33,027 nt of DNA from a virus, in the IMG/VR virus record IMGVR_UViG_3300037042_005366, positions 1 to 33,027 of that record. One strand, given 5' to 3'. Positions 6,186 to 13,463 of the stretch are shown here, piece after piece; position 1 is the stretch's first letter, and the number at the start of each line of letters is the position of its first letter. Made by a program: the position numbers and the translations under genes. Under the pieces are notes generated by a model. The model was not told the origin of the DNA, did not search any database, and worked only from the letters and a program-made list of their open reading frames with translations.

Positions 6186-6495
6186 ATTTACTCTTATCAA
6201 TGATTTTATTTATCAATCCACCGTTTTCAGCCATTTTAGCAATCGCTTTTGGGGCTATCCATAACAGGTTAAGTATAACTATCATTGTCGCAGAATAGAT
6301 TAACTGTTGCCAAGTAAACCCCATTTTTACAAACATTACCCTTGCGTCAAGCAATACGATGAATGTTCCGGGCAAAGACAAGCAGAAAAAAGCCAAAAAG
6401 CACATTAATCTTGTTGAGGATTTTTCGATATACTGAACGCCGTTAGCTGTTGATTTTAGGATTTGAAAGAACCCAACTTTTAATAAATTATCCAT
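6184..6495 (-). CDS. Holin-like membrane protein
   Basis: A 103-aa protein with two predicted membrane helices (about residues 31-50, MCFLAFFCLSLPGTFIVLL, and 64-83, LIYSATMIVILNLLWIAPK) and a charged, basic C terminus (INKIIDKSK). Both the size and the two-helix shape fit phage holins. The 'SSTRLM.F...FTWQQL' layout is like holin-type proteins beside lysozymes in Bacteroidota phages. It lies directly upstream of the endolysin and would form the inner-membrane lesion that releases it. The call is by topology and context. Confidence 0.6.
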   Translation of the reverse strand: MDNLLKVGFFQILKSTANGVQYIEKSSTRLMCFLAFFCLSLPGTFIVLLDARVMFVKMGFTWQQLIYSATMIVILNLLWIAPKAIAKMAENGGLINKIIDKSK

Positions 6496-6691
6496 GTTTC
6501 TTTGAATTTAATTTTTTTGTTATTGATACATCTTTTGCTTTAATGTGCATAAAAGTAACTGCACATGAAGTGATACCTAATAAAAGGAACAAGCCTAAAA
6601 AAACCTTGCTGCCGCTCAACGCAATTATCCCTGTAAGGAACAAAAGCGGGGCAATAAGCAAAAGTACGTTTTTTGATTTCAGTGTTTCCAT
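6488..6691 (-). CDS. Small two-helix membrane protein
   Basis: A 67-aa protein, mostly two hydrophobic helices (about residues 8-25 and 30-48) with a basic C-terminal tail (KKLNSKKHG). It overlaps the holin-like gene by eight bases, which indicates coupled translation. It could be a second holin, an antiholin or a holin regulator; the sequence does not decide. Confidence 0.55.
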   Translation of the reverse strand: METLKSKNVLLLIAPLLFLTGIIALSGSKVFLGLFLLLGITSCAVTFMHIKAKDVSITKKLNSKKHG

Positions 6692-6724
6692 AATTTTATT
6701 TTTTTTGGTTTATAATGTTAAGAA

Positions 6725-7033
6725 TTAACGATCTTTTTTCAATTTCAAGTCCTCTCTTAAAAACCTTATCTCATTAAGTATAAGCGTTATGTTTTCGTCA
6801 AGTTTTTTTTCGACCTTACCGTCCATTTTGTCAACGTAATTTATTATGTTGTCAATCGTTTTTTCAGTCCTTTCATCTTGCCTTTTATTTTCTTCGTTTA
6901 CATAAGATACAGTGGCAGCTTGGCTTGGATCGAATACTTTGAACGCTATATTACCTATTATTGTTACCGTGAAAAACAACAGGTACATTATATATTTTTC
7001 TTTTTTTGGCATTTCCGGTTGAATTGAATCCAT
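6725..7033 (-). CDS. Single-pass membrane protein with coiled coil
   Basis: A 102-aa protein. A short polar N terminus (MDSIQPEMPKKEKY) is followed by a membrane helix (about 14-33) and a charged helical region to the end (EENKRQDERTEKTIDN..., KKLDENITLILNEIRFLRED), probably a coiled coil. The overall shape is like i-spanins, which have one N-terminal anchor and a periplasmic coiled coil, and the position before holin and lysozyme agrees. No partner outer-membrane spanin is obvious nearby unless it is the lipoprotein at 7887-8195. It overlaps the upstream gene by 46 bases. Confidence 0.55.
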   Translation of the reverse strand: MDSIQPEMPKKEKYIMYLLFFTVTIIGNIAFKVFDPSQAATVSYVNEENKRQDERTEKTIDNIINYVDKMDGKVEKKLDENITLILNEIRFLREDLKLKKDR

Positions 7034-7374
7034 AATATCATTGGAATTAAAATCAATAAATAAACAATTGACGAATTGTAAACTGGTTTAGAATCTTCAA
7101 GTTTGGACATGAATTGCAAATATTGCGGTGTGTAAAAAAAACACAACCTTAGATAATGGTACGCTATCACGATTAAGAGACCCAAAGAGTATATCCTAAG
7201 TATTCGCCCTATTGGTTTCATCATTTCACATATCAACAGATAAGAAACGAATAAAACAGGGACGCCCCAATAATACAACGTATAAAACGTATTTTCCCAC
7301 TTTCCGTTCAGATCGTAGAATATATATTGAAAGAATATATACAATACCACAATATTTACAATCCTGTTACCCAT
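6988..7374 (-). CDS. Multi-pass membrane protein, unknown
   Basis: A 128-aa protein with about four hydrophobic helices (roughly residues 5-20, 33-50, 58-76 and 102-117) separated by short polar loops, ending in a strongly basic tail (FNRKCQKKKNI). I know no family. It opens the membrane-protein part of the lysis module. The 46-base overlap with the next gene is long but both frames look coding. It may be involved in lysis timing or in superinfection exclusion. Confidence 0.5.
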   Translation of the reverse strand: MGNRIVNIVVLYIFFQYIFYDLNGKWENTFYTLYYWGVPVLFVSYLLICEMMKPIGRILRIYSLGLLIVIAYHYLRLCFFYTPQYLQFMSKLEDSKPVYNSSIVYLLILIPMILWIQFNRKCQKKKNI

Positions 7375-7377
7375 AAT

Positions 7378-7491
7378 CTAATCTTCATCCGGTATTTCAA
7401 CGGGAGGCTGTGTACCGTCAGTCTCTCCACCAGGCGGGTTTGGCGGAGGGACTATTGGAGGGTCTGCCCATAATTTAAACTCTTTTTTCAT
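7378..7491 (-). CDS. Small proline-rich protein, 37 aa
   Basis: ATG at 7491 and TAG at 7378-7380 give 37 residues, MKKEFKLWADPPIVPPPNPP then GGETDGTQPPVEIPDED. It is proline- and acid-rich and has no signal or membrane segment. It starts right after an A-rich leader and ends three bases before the next start, which supports a real gene. Function unknown. Confidence 0.55.
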   Translation of the reverse strand: MKKEFKLWADPPIVPPPNPPGGETDGTQPPVEIPDED

Positions 7492-7524
7492 AACATACTG
7501 TTTTTAATTAATACTGAAATTGAC

Positions 7525-7548
7525 TAAAAAGTAACCCTTAAAGTTACT
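7525..7548 (-). terminator. Probable intrinsic terminator of the tail-gene transcript
   Basis: On the - strand AGTAAC and GTTACT (7530-7548 on the +) form a stem that can be extended by G-T pairs to a short loop, followed by TTTTT (A7526-A7530 on the +) and AG. It lies downstream of the 77-aa gene (7664-7897) and upstream of the lysis genes, so it could reduce late transcription entering the lysis module. The hairpin is modest in strength. Confidence 0.45.
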
Positions 7549-7565
7549 ATATTTTAATATTTTTA

Positions 7566-7596
7566 TTGACATTATTGTTTTTTTATACTAAATTTA
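7566..7596 (+). promoter_or_regulatory. Possible + strand promoter, second antisense unit
   Basis: TTG at 7566-7568 (in TTGACA), a 20-base spacer, and TAAATTTA at 7589-7596, one base away from TAnnTTTG. Orientation and spacing are the same as the stronger site at 6089-6119. It lies in a non-coding stretch (7492-7663) and is followed by a + strand terminator at 7632-7652. Confidence 0.4.
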
Positions 7597-7631
7597 TACT
7601 GTTTTTCATTTTAAAAAGTTTGGTTCAAATT

Positions 7632-7652
7632 GCGGGATTCGTCCCGCTTTTT
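7632..7652 (+). terminator. Intrinsic terminator on the + strand with TTCG tetraloop
   Basis: GCGGGA (7632-7637), loop TTCG, TCCCGC (7642-7647), then TTTTT (7648-7652). This is a classical short terminator and reads only on the + strand; on the late strand it is followed by AATTTG. Together with the TTG/TAAATTTA site upstream it would define an RNA of about 50 bases. Confidence 0.7.
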
Positions 7653-7663
7653 GTTATGTAAAG

Positions 7664-7897
7664 TTACAACGGTTTTGAAACAATTCCCAATTTTTTGCAT
7701 TCATTGAGCAAAAAATCCACCTTTGCAATCTCTTTGTCCCGTTGTGCCATTTCCCTTGCTTTCTGCTCCAAAATGGTTTTCTTTTGCTGCACAAGGAAAT
7801 CATAGTCATAAGTTTCCGTGATAGGTTTTTGTTCGCCGTCTATCGTGTCCACACGGGACACTTCGATGGTTGTGCTGTTGAGTTTTCTAATTTCCAT
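7664..7897 (-). CDS. Small helical protein of unknown function
   Basis: A 77-aa protein. The N-terminal third is beta-like (IRKLNSTTIEVSRVDTIDGEQ); residues 33-60 (DFLVQQKKTILEQKAREM...) form a charged amphipathic helix, probably a coiled coil, ending in a short hydrophobic tail. It is the last gene before the non-coding stretch that precedes the lysis genes, and it overlaps the lipoprotein gene by 11 bases. A minor tail or host-interaction role is possible; no family recognised. Confidence 0.55.
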   Translation of the reverse strand: MEIRKLNSTTIEVSRVDTIDGEQKPITETYDYDFLVQQKKTILEQKAREMAQRDKEIAKVDFLLNECKKLGIVSKPL

Positions 7898-8195
7898 AAT
7901 ATAAAAATTTTAAATCCGAGATATAAATAGTTTTTGATCCAGTTGTAAATTCAACGTCAAAAAAATACGTCAAAGGATAAGTTTTCAACGGTGGATATTC
8001 AGTTACTTCAATAACACATTCTTTTTCTTCGAGCCAATTAACGAAATTTTCCTGTCCGTTTTTTTGCAAATAATTTGTAATCATTTCTCCGAACAGTTCT
8101 GGATCGGTATTTATGCACCCGCAAAAATCAACTTCCTGTTTTGTACAGGCACATAAAAATAATATGGCTATAATTTTATAGGCATTCATCTCCAT
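7887..8195 (-). CDS. Small lipoprotein
   Basis: A 102-aa protein with a lipoprotein signal: a short N-terminal hydrophobic run (AYKIIAILFL) followed by LCAC, where Cys17 would be lipid-modified, then TKQEVDF. The rest is acidic and small, with CGC and EKEC cysteines. A lipoprotein in a phage late operon may block superinfection at the outer membrane or act as an o-spanin; it is larger than most o-spanins and lies seven genes before the lysozyme. It overlaps the BACON gene by 20 bases and the 77-aa gene by 11. Confidence 0.6.
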   Translation of the reverse strand: MEMNAYKIIAILFLCACTKQEVDFCGCINTDPELFGEMITNYLQKNGQENFVNWLEEKECVIEVTEYPPLKTYPLTYFFDVEFTTGSKTIYISDLKFLYYGN

Positions 8196-8550
8196 TTGCT
8201 GTTTGAGTTACTGTTATTACGATATTTGAGAAGCCCGAAGATGCAAGAACAACAATGTTTCCCCTATATACTCCAGCATTTGAATCAACGGTTATTGTGA
8301 TTGTTGCGTTTCCAGAGCCACTGCCACTGCTGACATGAATCCATTCCGTGCTTGGCGATGCTGTCCAAGAACCTGATGATGTTATATCTATTGTATTATC
8401 AGAGCAAGCTGATGTATCATGTTTAAAATCAACATTTGTTGGGGTTGCTGAAAAAAATACCCCTTTCGTTTTGTTCATCCCGAAAAAGAAGTTTTGAGGA
8501 TTGACCGAAACCGAAACTAACAAAAAAAGAAGTACCAGTATTTTTTTCAT
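8176..8550 (-). CDS. Secreted single BACON-domain protein
   Basis: A 124-aa protein with a signal peptide (MKKILVLLFLLVSVSVNPQ, residues 1-19) followed by one BACON domain at about 33-116: TIDITSSGSWTASPSTEW, GSGSGNATITITVDSN, YRGNIVVLASSG, IVITVTQ. This is the standard BACON pattern (Trp-Ser..Trp-Ile, GsG..tiTv..N, R.G.i.v, vTQ). BACON domains are Ig-like modules of Bacteroidota, thought to bind carbohydrate or mucin, and also known in crAss-like phage tail proteins. The gene shares one base with the giant fibre gene upstream (8550), so the two are coupled. Its role may be receptor or glycan binding. Confidence 0.8.
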   Translation of the reverse strand: MKKILVLLFLLVSVSVNPQNFFFGMNKTKGVFFSATPTNVDFKHDTSACSDNTIDITSSGSWTASPSTEWIHVSSGSGSGNATITITVDSNAGVYRGNIVVLASSGFSNIVITVTQTANGDECL

Positions 8551-11500
8551 TATTGAAAGGTATTAGAGGTTATCATTAAATTAGTACCGTCATAATAGTA
8601 CGAAACTACTGTAATCGCACTCGCTCCTATACTTACAATCGGGTCTATGTTCCCTGTCGCTACTTTTTTTGTATTTGTGAAAGTAACGTCATAATGGTTT
8701 GAAGCGTGCTGATAGAATATAACCTCTCCGACCGCTCCAGTTACAAGATTCGTTATTGAAAAATTTGTTACATTGTGGGCTAAAGTAATCTTACCGTTTG
8801 CACCGTTCCTATAATCCATTGCAACGGTTGCGGCACTTGTCAGGGTTTGTTGGGTTGCATTGAACGATTTGGCATTAACACTACCCGATGTTGTAATGTC
8901 TAATGCTGTAATAGTTATGCTATCATTAGCCGTTAATTTTATATAATTTTTATCTACTTTAGGGCTACCATCGGATTCGTCTAAATTTAAACTTCCATCT
9001 GTACCGATTCTTAACCCCCAATTAACTGCGCCATTTGGATTTATACTTGTTATCCATGAATCCCCATTGATATCGCTAACGCAATCAGCATCCCCGATCT
9101 GTACATTGTTTACAAATATTGTACTGTCATTGATCCTCGAAATTGGAGAATCCGACAAAGTATTTGTACCTGACCAATGGGCTATTTTATTAGTTGTACC
9201 CGTACCCATTGCGAATGTACCTGTAACAGCAGGTATTGTATTGGTATATGATGTAGCTGATGTGTTCGCTACCGAAATAGTGTTTACACCAGTTGAAGTA
9301 CCCTTCATGGCAATCATATCCTTGTCAAAAGTCTTTAATCCTGTAACAGATTGTGAAGAAGCTAAGAACATATCACCCTTAACCGCAAGAGCATCGTAAA
9401 CAGCATTTGCACTTACCAATGTGTCTGAACCGTTAAGAATAAGACCACTTGTACCCACCGTCCCCCAACTATTCATTTGAACGCCATTGCCGAAAATGGT
9501 TCTTACACCGTTCGGAGATATATTCAGATCGCCAGTTGCAGACGTATTGAAAGTTGTGTAATATGTGCCATCATAACTTAACTTTAGCTGACCGCCAGTA
9601 TTCATTATTTCTAATGGAGTATCAGGGTCATCAACACCAATACCAATACTATCTGTTAATGTCGTTGGATATATATCGCCGCCATTTTTTGTCCAATATG
9701 TAACAGCACTTCCACCAGTACCCCATCGTGTCGTATCTGCGGCTGTGATTGCTTGATAAGACCAATAATTATCTAAAGTATCGTTTAAAGCAAAATTAGA
9801 AACATAACCATCGTTTGCTGTCGAATCTGAATTAAGTTTAAATCCAGAAATATCAAATTGCGTTGCTATCTTTAAGGCAGTATCAGACCAATGAACAATG
9901 GCTGCCGAATCAGCTGCAAATACAGGATCGACTTCTGTTCCTATTTTATTGTTAAAAGTACTCCAATCGGTACTGCTTAATGCACCCCTATTGGTAGCGC
10001 TTGCCGTTGGAACTTGCAAGGTAATTACTGGAGTTGTTGTACCGTTTGCAACGGTACTGCTCAAATCCGTTCCAGTAGTACCTAAAGTCAATGCGGCAAC
10101 CGAAGTAACAGTACCACTACCTTTCTCTGTATCAAGTTCTTCAATGGCTGTTTGTACATTTGTTGCCGATATATTCCCAGAAGGGTTGAATGTTACTGCA
10201 CTTGCCGTAGTTGACACATTTCCTGCCGATTGTGGCAATGATGACACGGTCCGGTAATCGTCCTGTACCAAATCTATGGCTTGGAGTACCCCATCAGCCC
10301 TCCATATCAACCGATAAATAGGTTTAAGTTCAGGTGAAAGCCCGTAACCGGACAAATTTGGGAACGGGACAGCCCTTACAAGTGCGAGGCTTGTGTAACC
10401 ATTATCGGCTGCGATTGTCGAATTTACCGATTCCGTAAAGAAATAAATTGGTGTATGTATGTCCGTTGTGGCATACACAAAAACATTTATATACCTATTC
10501 GGGGCTGATGACATTTCTGTTAAAGCGTATCCGGTAGTATTTACATAATACGGACGATTATTTACTCCCAAATATCCGGGGGTTACAGATGTCGTATTCA
10601 CGAAATTATACAAACTTGCGGAAGTTTGGTAAAATAAACGACCCGCATTTGCTGTCGGAAAAGCTGACGAAGCATTGACAACGAATTGTAAATCTTCATC
10701 ATCTATTTCACCGGAAGTTGTGGAAAAAGTTTCCGCTCCCGTGTTCACGGTAAGCGTTATACCTGACCTATATCTCGCACCAATTGTATAATGCGCCCAA
10801 TTGTGCCATTCCGTGTCCCTAACGTATGAGTGCCTTTCATCGTTGACCAATCCATAATCCGTTCCATTGAAATAAACGGTCGCTAAAATAATATTGGAAG
10901 AAAGGGTAAAACTTGCGCTTGCAGCAAGCGTTAAATTCCCAGAAACTTCATTAAAAAATACAAAATAAGCCCCCGGCATACCTACACGTTGAACTGTCGA
11001 TCCATTGGTCCACGTTGTGGGTGTTGTCCCAGTTGCAGTGAACGTATATCCGGTTGTGTTAACCGTTCCTTCAAGGGTAGAGGAAACATTGCTAAAATTA
11101 TCCCCTGCCACATACGTTGTTATCTTATAATGATAACCTACCGTCAACGTCCCAGAAGTTTGAGTGCCTCCTGTCGAATTGTTAAGGATTATTGATTTGT
11201 CCGTGTTAACCGTTACCAGTGTCCCCTGATAATAGTATTGAACCGTTGTCGTAGAACCCCTAAGCGTAAATACGGGATTTGTCAAATATTGAGGGAGGGG
11301 ATTGTTTGCCCCTACAACTCTTGCGACTATACCGTGAAAAGGTTTTTTTGCTTCTAACGATAAAATATGGGCAGCCGTTGCATAGCCTGTCTGGGCGTTC
11401 GTTGCTGCCCTAAAAGTTATTTCCTGTGTGGACAGACCCAATCCCCCAGTAGTAGCGGATGAGTTTAAAGTAACAGCAGCGTGTAAATCTGTGGTAAAAG

Positions 11501-13463
11501 CAAATTGCTTTCTTGTCGGCCCCGTTGTCGTTGTAAAATAAAGAGCATCTGTCAAAAATTCAATAGCACCCGCTTCGGGGTTTGTGTTTAATGTTCCGCT
11601 TGTGAACTTTAAAGGTGCGGTCGAGTTTGTTGCCGTTCCGGCTTTTAAGTGAAGTACTGCTGTTGGTGCCGTCGTCCCGATGCCGACGTTGCCTGTTGAA
11701 TTTATTCTTATCCCCTCACTATTCGAAGCATATCTTAGTGATAACTCACCATTACTCATGTTAGAACCTAAAATAGCAATATTACTTGAGGCTTCAACAT
11801 AAAACTGTGCTTCCTTTTGTAGACCACCTCCAAGACCACGAAGTATCAGTTTTGAACCTCTCGGACCACTTGTTCCTTGGTTATTTATGAGAATAGATGT
11901 AAATGCTGAATTTTGGTCCTTTTGAATATTCAACATTTCACTCGGACTCGTCGTCCCGATACCGACGTTGCCGGTGGTTAATACTGTCATTAAATTACCA
12001 GAACTTGAACGCAGATTTATATCATTACTTAAGGCAGAAGAACCTATTTGTATATCATCACCAGTATCCAACAACATCATATCTTGCAAAGTTCCACCTG
12101 CTCTTTTGGCACCAAATCCCTGATTGTTTGCTACTACAAATCCCGTAGAAGCATAGCCTTGTCCAACAATATCGAGTTTATACCCCGGATTCGTCGTCCC
12201 GATGCCAACGTTGCCGTTTGAAGTCAAAACAATTGAATGAGGGTCTGTAATCAAACCATCATCGTAACTATTGGTTATATATAATGTTGAACTTGATGCA
12301 GGAAAACCAAAATGAGCAGAACCCACACCACCTTGTAAAAGAAATAAGTTTGTTTGAGTCGCACCAGGGTTTACAGCTTTTATTGTCCCTATAAAACTAC
12401 TGCTCATTGTTCCTGTTCCAAATATACCAATTCCATTGACATCTAGAGTTCCGAGAGGATTCGTCGTCCCGATGCCGACTAACCCACCCTTAAAATAAAT
12501 CCCCGTAGTTGAACTTGGCCCAATCCAGCTTTCCGCTAAAGTGGTCAAAGGATTTATCAGTGTGAAAGAATTGGCTTGGTTGAGCATTGCCGCCGTCCCT
12601 GTTGCAGGGATGGTCATGTTGTAATCCCCCGTACTTGTCAGTGTAAGGGTTTTGGTATTCGAGACGGCAAAAGAAGTCTTCCCTCCGGTAGTCCCGTCCA
12701 ACAAGAACCCAGAATACACAGGGGCAAAAGGCGTTGACCCCGTTATGATGGTCTGGTATTGGCTTGTACCGTTCCCAAGTAAAGACGGAGAGACCGTTAT
12801 GGAATGGGTATGGGTTGTACCGGATGCCGAGTTTGTCGTTGAACTTGTCAACGTGCTTGGTGTACCCATTGTTACCGAACCCGATCCGGTAATTGTTGTA
12901 AAGTTCATCCCGTTGCCTGCTGCTACGCTTGTAACCGTCCCTCCGGTAGCATAGTAACTCCCATGCTGCCCGTCCAACAAGTCCGCATTAAGGTTAGTGT
13001 TCACGGTCGTTGAAGTCGTTGCATAAGGTTGAGTTCCTATTGCTATATTGGATATAAAATTTGGTGCTGTCTGTGTTTTTGTAAAAGCATTAGGCGTTAT
13101 CAACCGAGGTACGTTCACGGTGTCCGTCCACGGAATGTATTTCCCGTCCAAACTTACCGAATCCATCACAATACCTCCCTCGTAAAACCTCACATAACCG
13201 TCCGAAGTATTGAACGTTACGCTGTCGAATTTAGCATAGTTCATCGAATCCATCAACTGTTTCAAAGGGACTGCATCCAGTGAATCAATTGCCACCCTTA
13301 CATTTTTAAAATAATTACCGTCCCCGGAGTAAGGGGCTATCAGCGTGTCCCCTGTCGTCCCGTACATAACGTTTTTAAGCCAGAGATTATAAACAGGGTT
13401 TTGGCAAATACCTGTCAAGACAAAACATGTCCAAAATAAAAATATCAATATCAGTTTTTTCAT
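8550..13463 (-). CDS. Giant tail-fibre-like protein with signal peptide and VGIGTT repeats
   Basis: A 1637-aa protein, the largest gene here. It opens with an apparent signal peptide (MKKLILIFLFWTCFVLTGIC). Typical tail-fibre modules follow: ADLLDGQHGSYYATGG near 160, TSVAAGNGM near 180, four VGIGTT[NSA]P units at about residues 329, 417, 498 and 591, a beta-rich central part, TSVAALTLGTTGT and NRGALSSTDWSTFNNK near 1125-1175, and a later SIGIGVDDP near 1270. Such modules form trimeric fibre shafts that recognise the host surface. The usual C-terminal S74 chaperone (endosialidase-type) is missing; the protein ends in a small beta domain (HYDVTFTNTKKV...). It overlaps its upstream neighbour by four bases and is coupled to the BACON gene. 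Confidence 0.8.
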   Translation of the reverse strand: MKKLILIFLFWTCFVLTGICQNPVYNLWLKNVMYGTTGDTLIAPYSGDGNYFKNVRVAIDSLDAVPLKQLMDSMNYAKFDSVTFNTSDGYVRFYEGGIVMDSVSLDGKYIPWTDTVNVPRLITPNAFTKTQTAPNFISNIAIGTQPYATTSTTVNTNLNADLLDGQHGSYYATGGTVTSVAAGNGMNFTTITGSGSVTMGTPSTLTSSTTNSASGTTHTHSITVSPSLLGNGTSQYQTIITGSTPFAPVYSGFLLDGTTGGKTSFAVSNTKTLTLTSTGDYNMTIPATGTAAMLNQANSFTLINPLTTLAESWIGPSSTTGIYFKGGLVGIGTTNPLGTLDVNGIGIFGTGTMSSSFIGTIKAVNPGATQTNLFLLQGGVGSAHFGFPASSSTLYITNSYDDGLITDPHSIVLTSNGNVGIGTTNPGYKLDIVGQGYASTGFVVANNQGFGAKRAGGTLQDMMLLDTGDDIQIGSSALSNDINLRSSSGNLMTVLTTGNVGIGTTSPSEMLNIQKDQNSAFTSILINNQGTSGPRGSKLILRGLGGGLQKEAQFYVEASSNIAILGSNMSNGELSLRYASNSEGIRINSTGNVGIGTTAPTAVLHLKAGTATNSTAPLKFTSGTLNTNPEAGAIEFLTDALYFTTTTGPTRKQFAFTTDLHAAVTLNSSATTGGLGLSTQEITFRAATNAQTGYATAAHILSLEAKKPFHGIVARVVGANNPLPQYLTNPVFTLRGSTTTVQYYYQGTLVTVNTDKSIILNNSTGGTQTSGTLTVGYHYKITTYVAGDNFSNVSSTLEGTVNTTGYTFTATGTTPTTWTNGSTVQRVGMPGAYFVFFNEVSGNLTLAASASFTLSSNIILATVYFNGTDYGLVNDERHSYVRDTEWHNWAHYTIGARYRSGITLTVNTGAETFSTTSGEIDDEDLQFVVNASSAFPTANAGRLFYQTSASLYNFVNTTSVTPGYLGVNNRPYYVNTTGYALTEMSSAPNRYINVFVYATTDIHTPIYFFTESVNSTIAADNGYTSLALVRAVPFPNLSGYGLSPELKPIYRLIWRADGVLQAIDLVQDDYRTVSSLPQSAGNVSTTASAVTFNPSGNISATNVQTAIEELDTEKGSGTVTSVAALTLGTTGTDLSSTVANGTTTPVITLQVPTASATNRGALSSTDWSTFNNKIGTEVDPVFAADSAAIVHWSDTALKIATQFDISGFKLNSDSTANDGYVSNFALNDTLDNYWSYQAITAADTTRWGTGGSAVTYWTKNGGDIYPTTLTDSIGIGVDDPDTPLEIMNTGGQLKLSYDGTYYTTFNTSATGDLNISPNGVRTIFGNGVQMNSWGTVGTSGLILNGSDTLVSANAVYDALAVKGDMFLASSQSVTGLKTFDKDMIAMKGTSTGVNTISVANTSATSYTNTIPAVTGTFAMGTGTTNKIAHWSGTNTLSDSPISRINDSTIFVNNVQIGDADCVSDINGDSWITSINPNGAVNWGLRIGTDGSLNLDESDGSPKVDKNYIKLTANDSITITALDITTSGSVNAKSFNATQQTLTSAATVAMDYRNGANGKITLAHNVTNFSITNLVTGAVGEVIFYQHASNHYDVTFTNTKKVATGNIDPIVSIGASAITVVSYYYDGTNLMITSNTFQ
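11671..12479 (-). repeat. Dispersed 17-23-bp DNA repeats encoding VGIGTT
   Basis: The + strand sequence GTCGTCCCGATGCCGACGTT recurs, with one or two changes, at 11671-11693, 11950-11972, 12193-12215 and (shorter) 12463-12479, spaced 240-280 bases. It encodes the VGIGTT core of the fibre repeats. DNA identity is much higher than protein constraint alone requires, so the copies are plausible substrates for recombination between fibre alleles. Confidence 0.8.

Noticed and set aside
9067-12954. Several + strand frames of 68-119 aa antisense to the fibre gene
   Set aside because: They are reverse-strand shadows of the low-complexity Thr/Ser/Gly fibre codons, with no start signals or motifs.
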